A DNA stretch of 15,321 nt. It comes from Luminiphilus sp. (lineage in GTDB: Bacteria; Pseudomonadota; Gammaproteobacteria; Pseudomonadales; Halieaceae). The notes beneath the pieces were generated by a model. That model worked only from the letters and a program-made list of their open reading frames with translations. It did no database searches and was not told where the DNA came from. The position numbers were made by a program, and so were the translations under genes. Positions 14,579 to 15,321 of the stretch are shown here, one piece after another. Within the stretch, counting starts at the first letter, position 1; every line of letters begins with the position of its first letter. The DNA lies in assembly GCA_024638905.1 (NCBI GenBank), contig JAHEJH010000118.1:1-15321 (forward strand), written 5' to 3'.

Positions 14579-15307
14579 TCACGGGGTGTGCTCAATAGTG
14601 AGCTCGGTCAGTTCGTAGTGCGTCTGCATATAGCCTTCGGCGCTCGCTCTGAGGAGCAGGTAATCATCGTCAGCGGTGCACCACACGTCGTAGGGTGGGT
14701 GCTCTTCCGGCAAGTTGCCCGCTGTGCCGGTCACCTGAAAGTGCCGTGCCTGAAATTGCCCCGCTGCGACCTCGATAGTCTCCTCACCGACATAGACCAA
14801 ATCGAAACCGGTCACGAAGAAGAAGGGTCCGGTGGCGCCGCGATGGTCGGGCGAGGTCAGGAAGACGTTCTTCAATGAGTGAACGCCGGGGCCTTGCTCC
14901 AGCGGATAGAGCCGCATGAGCAGCGCATCGCCGATGATGGGGTGGCTCTGTAACCAGCCGACCTGACCCTCGGTCTCAAGCTCCTGACTGATCCGCCCAT
15001 CCCGCACGTTGAAGGTTTCACACTCGGCGTAACCCTTGGCAAAGCGCATCCAGCCCGAGCCCTCGAACTGTCCGCCAACCGATAGCCGCACCGAGCAGTC
15101 AATCGGGCTGGAGTCCGCATGTCGCAGCGCGAGGCAGACGTCCCGCGTCACCTTGGGGGCGTCGTCAATCTCACAGTGAGCGAGCAGTACATCCGTGCCG
15201 TCTGGCTGGCAGCTGAGCGAGAAGACCTCGCGTCCTCTGACCTCACCCATTCGCTCTGGTTTGCGGCTGGTGTACTCGATCGCTCCTCGGATAAGCTTGT
15301 GTCCCAT
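14579..15307 (-). CDS. Unrecognised beta-rich cytoplasmic protein (DUF3108-like C-terminal pattern)
   Basis: A 242-residue protein with no signal peptide or membrane helix that I cannot assign to a named family. It alternates short beta strands and turns throughout. The C-terminal part has a strand pattern like DUF3108/DUF6134-type proteins, with IEVAAGQFQARHFQVTG followed by YDVWCTADDDYLLLRA, suggesting a beta-barrel or sandwich that could bind a lipophilic ligand. Five cysteines occur in the first 105 residues or so. An A-G-rich AGGGGGG box sits just 3 bases before the ATG, a tight but usable spacing. It is the first gene of the right-hand operon visible here, only 25 bases ahead of the VOC gene. 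The upstream promoter lies beyond the window edge. The gene is real by coding pattern and context; function unknown. Confidence 0.8.
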   Translation of the reverse strand: MGHKLIRGAIEYTSRKPERMGEVRGREVFSLSCQPDGTDVLLAHCEIDDAPKVTRDVCLALRHADSSPIDCSVRLSVGGQFEGSGWMRFAKGYAECETFNVRDGRISQELETEGQVGWLQSHPIIGDALLMRLYPLEQGPGVHSLKNVFLTSPDHRGATGPFFFVTGFDLVYVGEETIEVAAGQFQARHFQVTGTAGNLPEEHPPYDVWCTADDDYLLLRASAEGYMQTHYELTELTIEHTP

Positions 15308-15321
15308 GGACCCCCCTGTGG

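Overview
The window looks like an accessory metabolic region from a marine-type Gammaproteobacterium. This is inferred from gene style: TonB-dependent receptors without an STN signalling domain, a REDY/HapK-like small protein, many orphan oxidoreductases, and moderate GC that is visibly higher in the right third. No 16S, tRNA or taxonomic marker is present, so the placement is an inference. There is no transposase, CRISPR array, RNA gene or recognisable regulator gene.

Layout. (1) 2-2050 (+): the 3' part of a TonB-dependent receptor, closed by a strong hairpin terminator. (2) 2191-4179 (-): a 662-residue Old Yellow Enzyme/2,4-dienoyl-CoA reductase-type flavoprotein with an Fe-S cluster, divergent from (3) 4358-4669 (+), a REDY/HapK-like dimeric alpha/beta-barrel protein. 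(4) 8346 down to 4685 (-): a compact array of a SAM methyltransferase, a 94-residue coiled-coil protein, a five-helix membrane protein, an exported NTF2/DUF4440-like protein, and then an MDR-family enone/quinone-type reductase. Two junctions are TGATG one-base overlaps. (5) 8507-10663 (+): a complete second TonB-dependent receptor, divergent from the methyltransferase array and ended by a hairpin terminator. (6) 15307 down to 10852 (-): an unrecognised beta-rich cytoplasmic protein, a two-fold VOC (glyoxalase-like) protein, a six-helix membrane protein, a Bcr/CflA-type MFS exporter and an SDR oxidoreductase.

How they may work together (inference). The receptors import a substrate too large or too scarce for porins. 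The OYE flavoprotein, MDR reductase, SDR and methyltransferase are enzymes that reduce, oxidise or methylate a hydrophobic, probably unsaturated or carbonyl-bearing compound. The small alpha/beta-barrel, NTF2-like and VOC proteins are folds that commonly bind or isomerise such compounds. The MFS protein could export a product or toxic intermediate. No ring-cleavage enzyme, CoA ligase or polyketide synthase is in view, so the substrate cannot be named.

The most interesting unexplained element is a pair of paralogous small membrane proteins (6296-6874 and 12943-13593). They align without gaps over their first 69 residues and each sits inside a different operon of this region, which suggests an undescribed membrane component shared by both.
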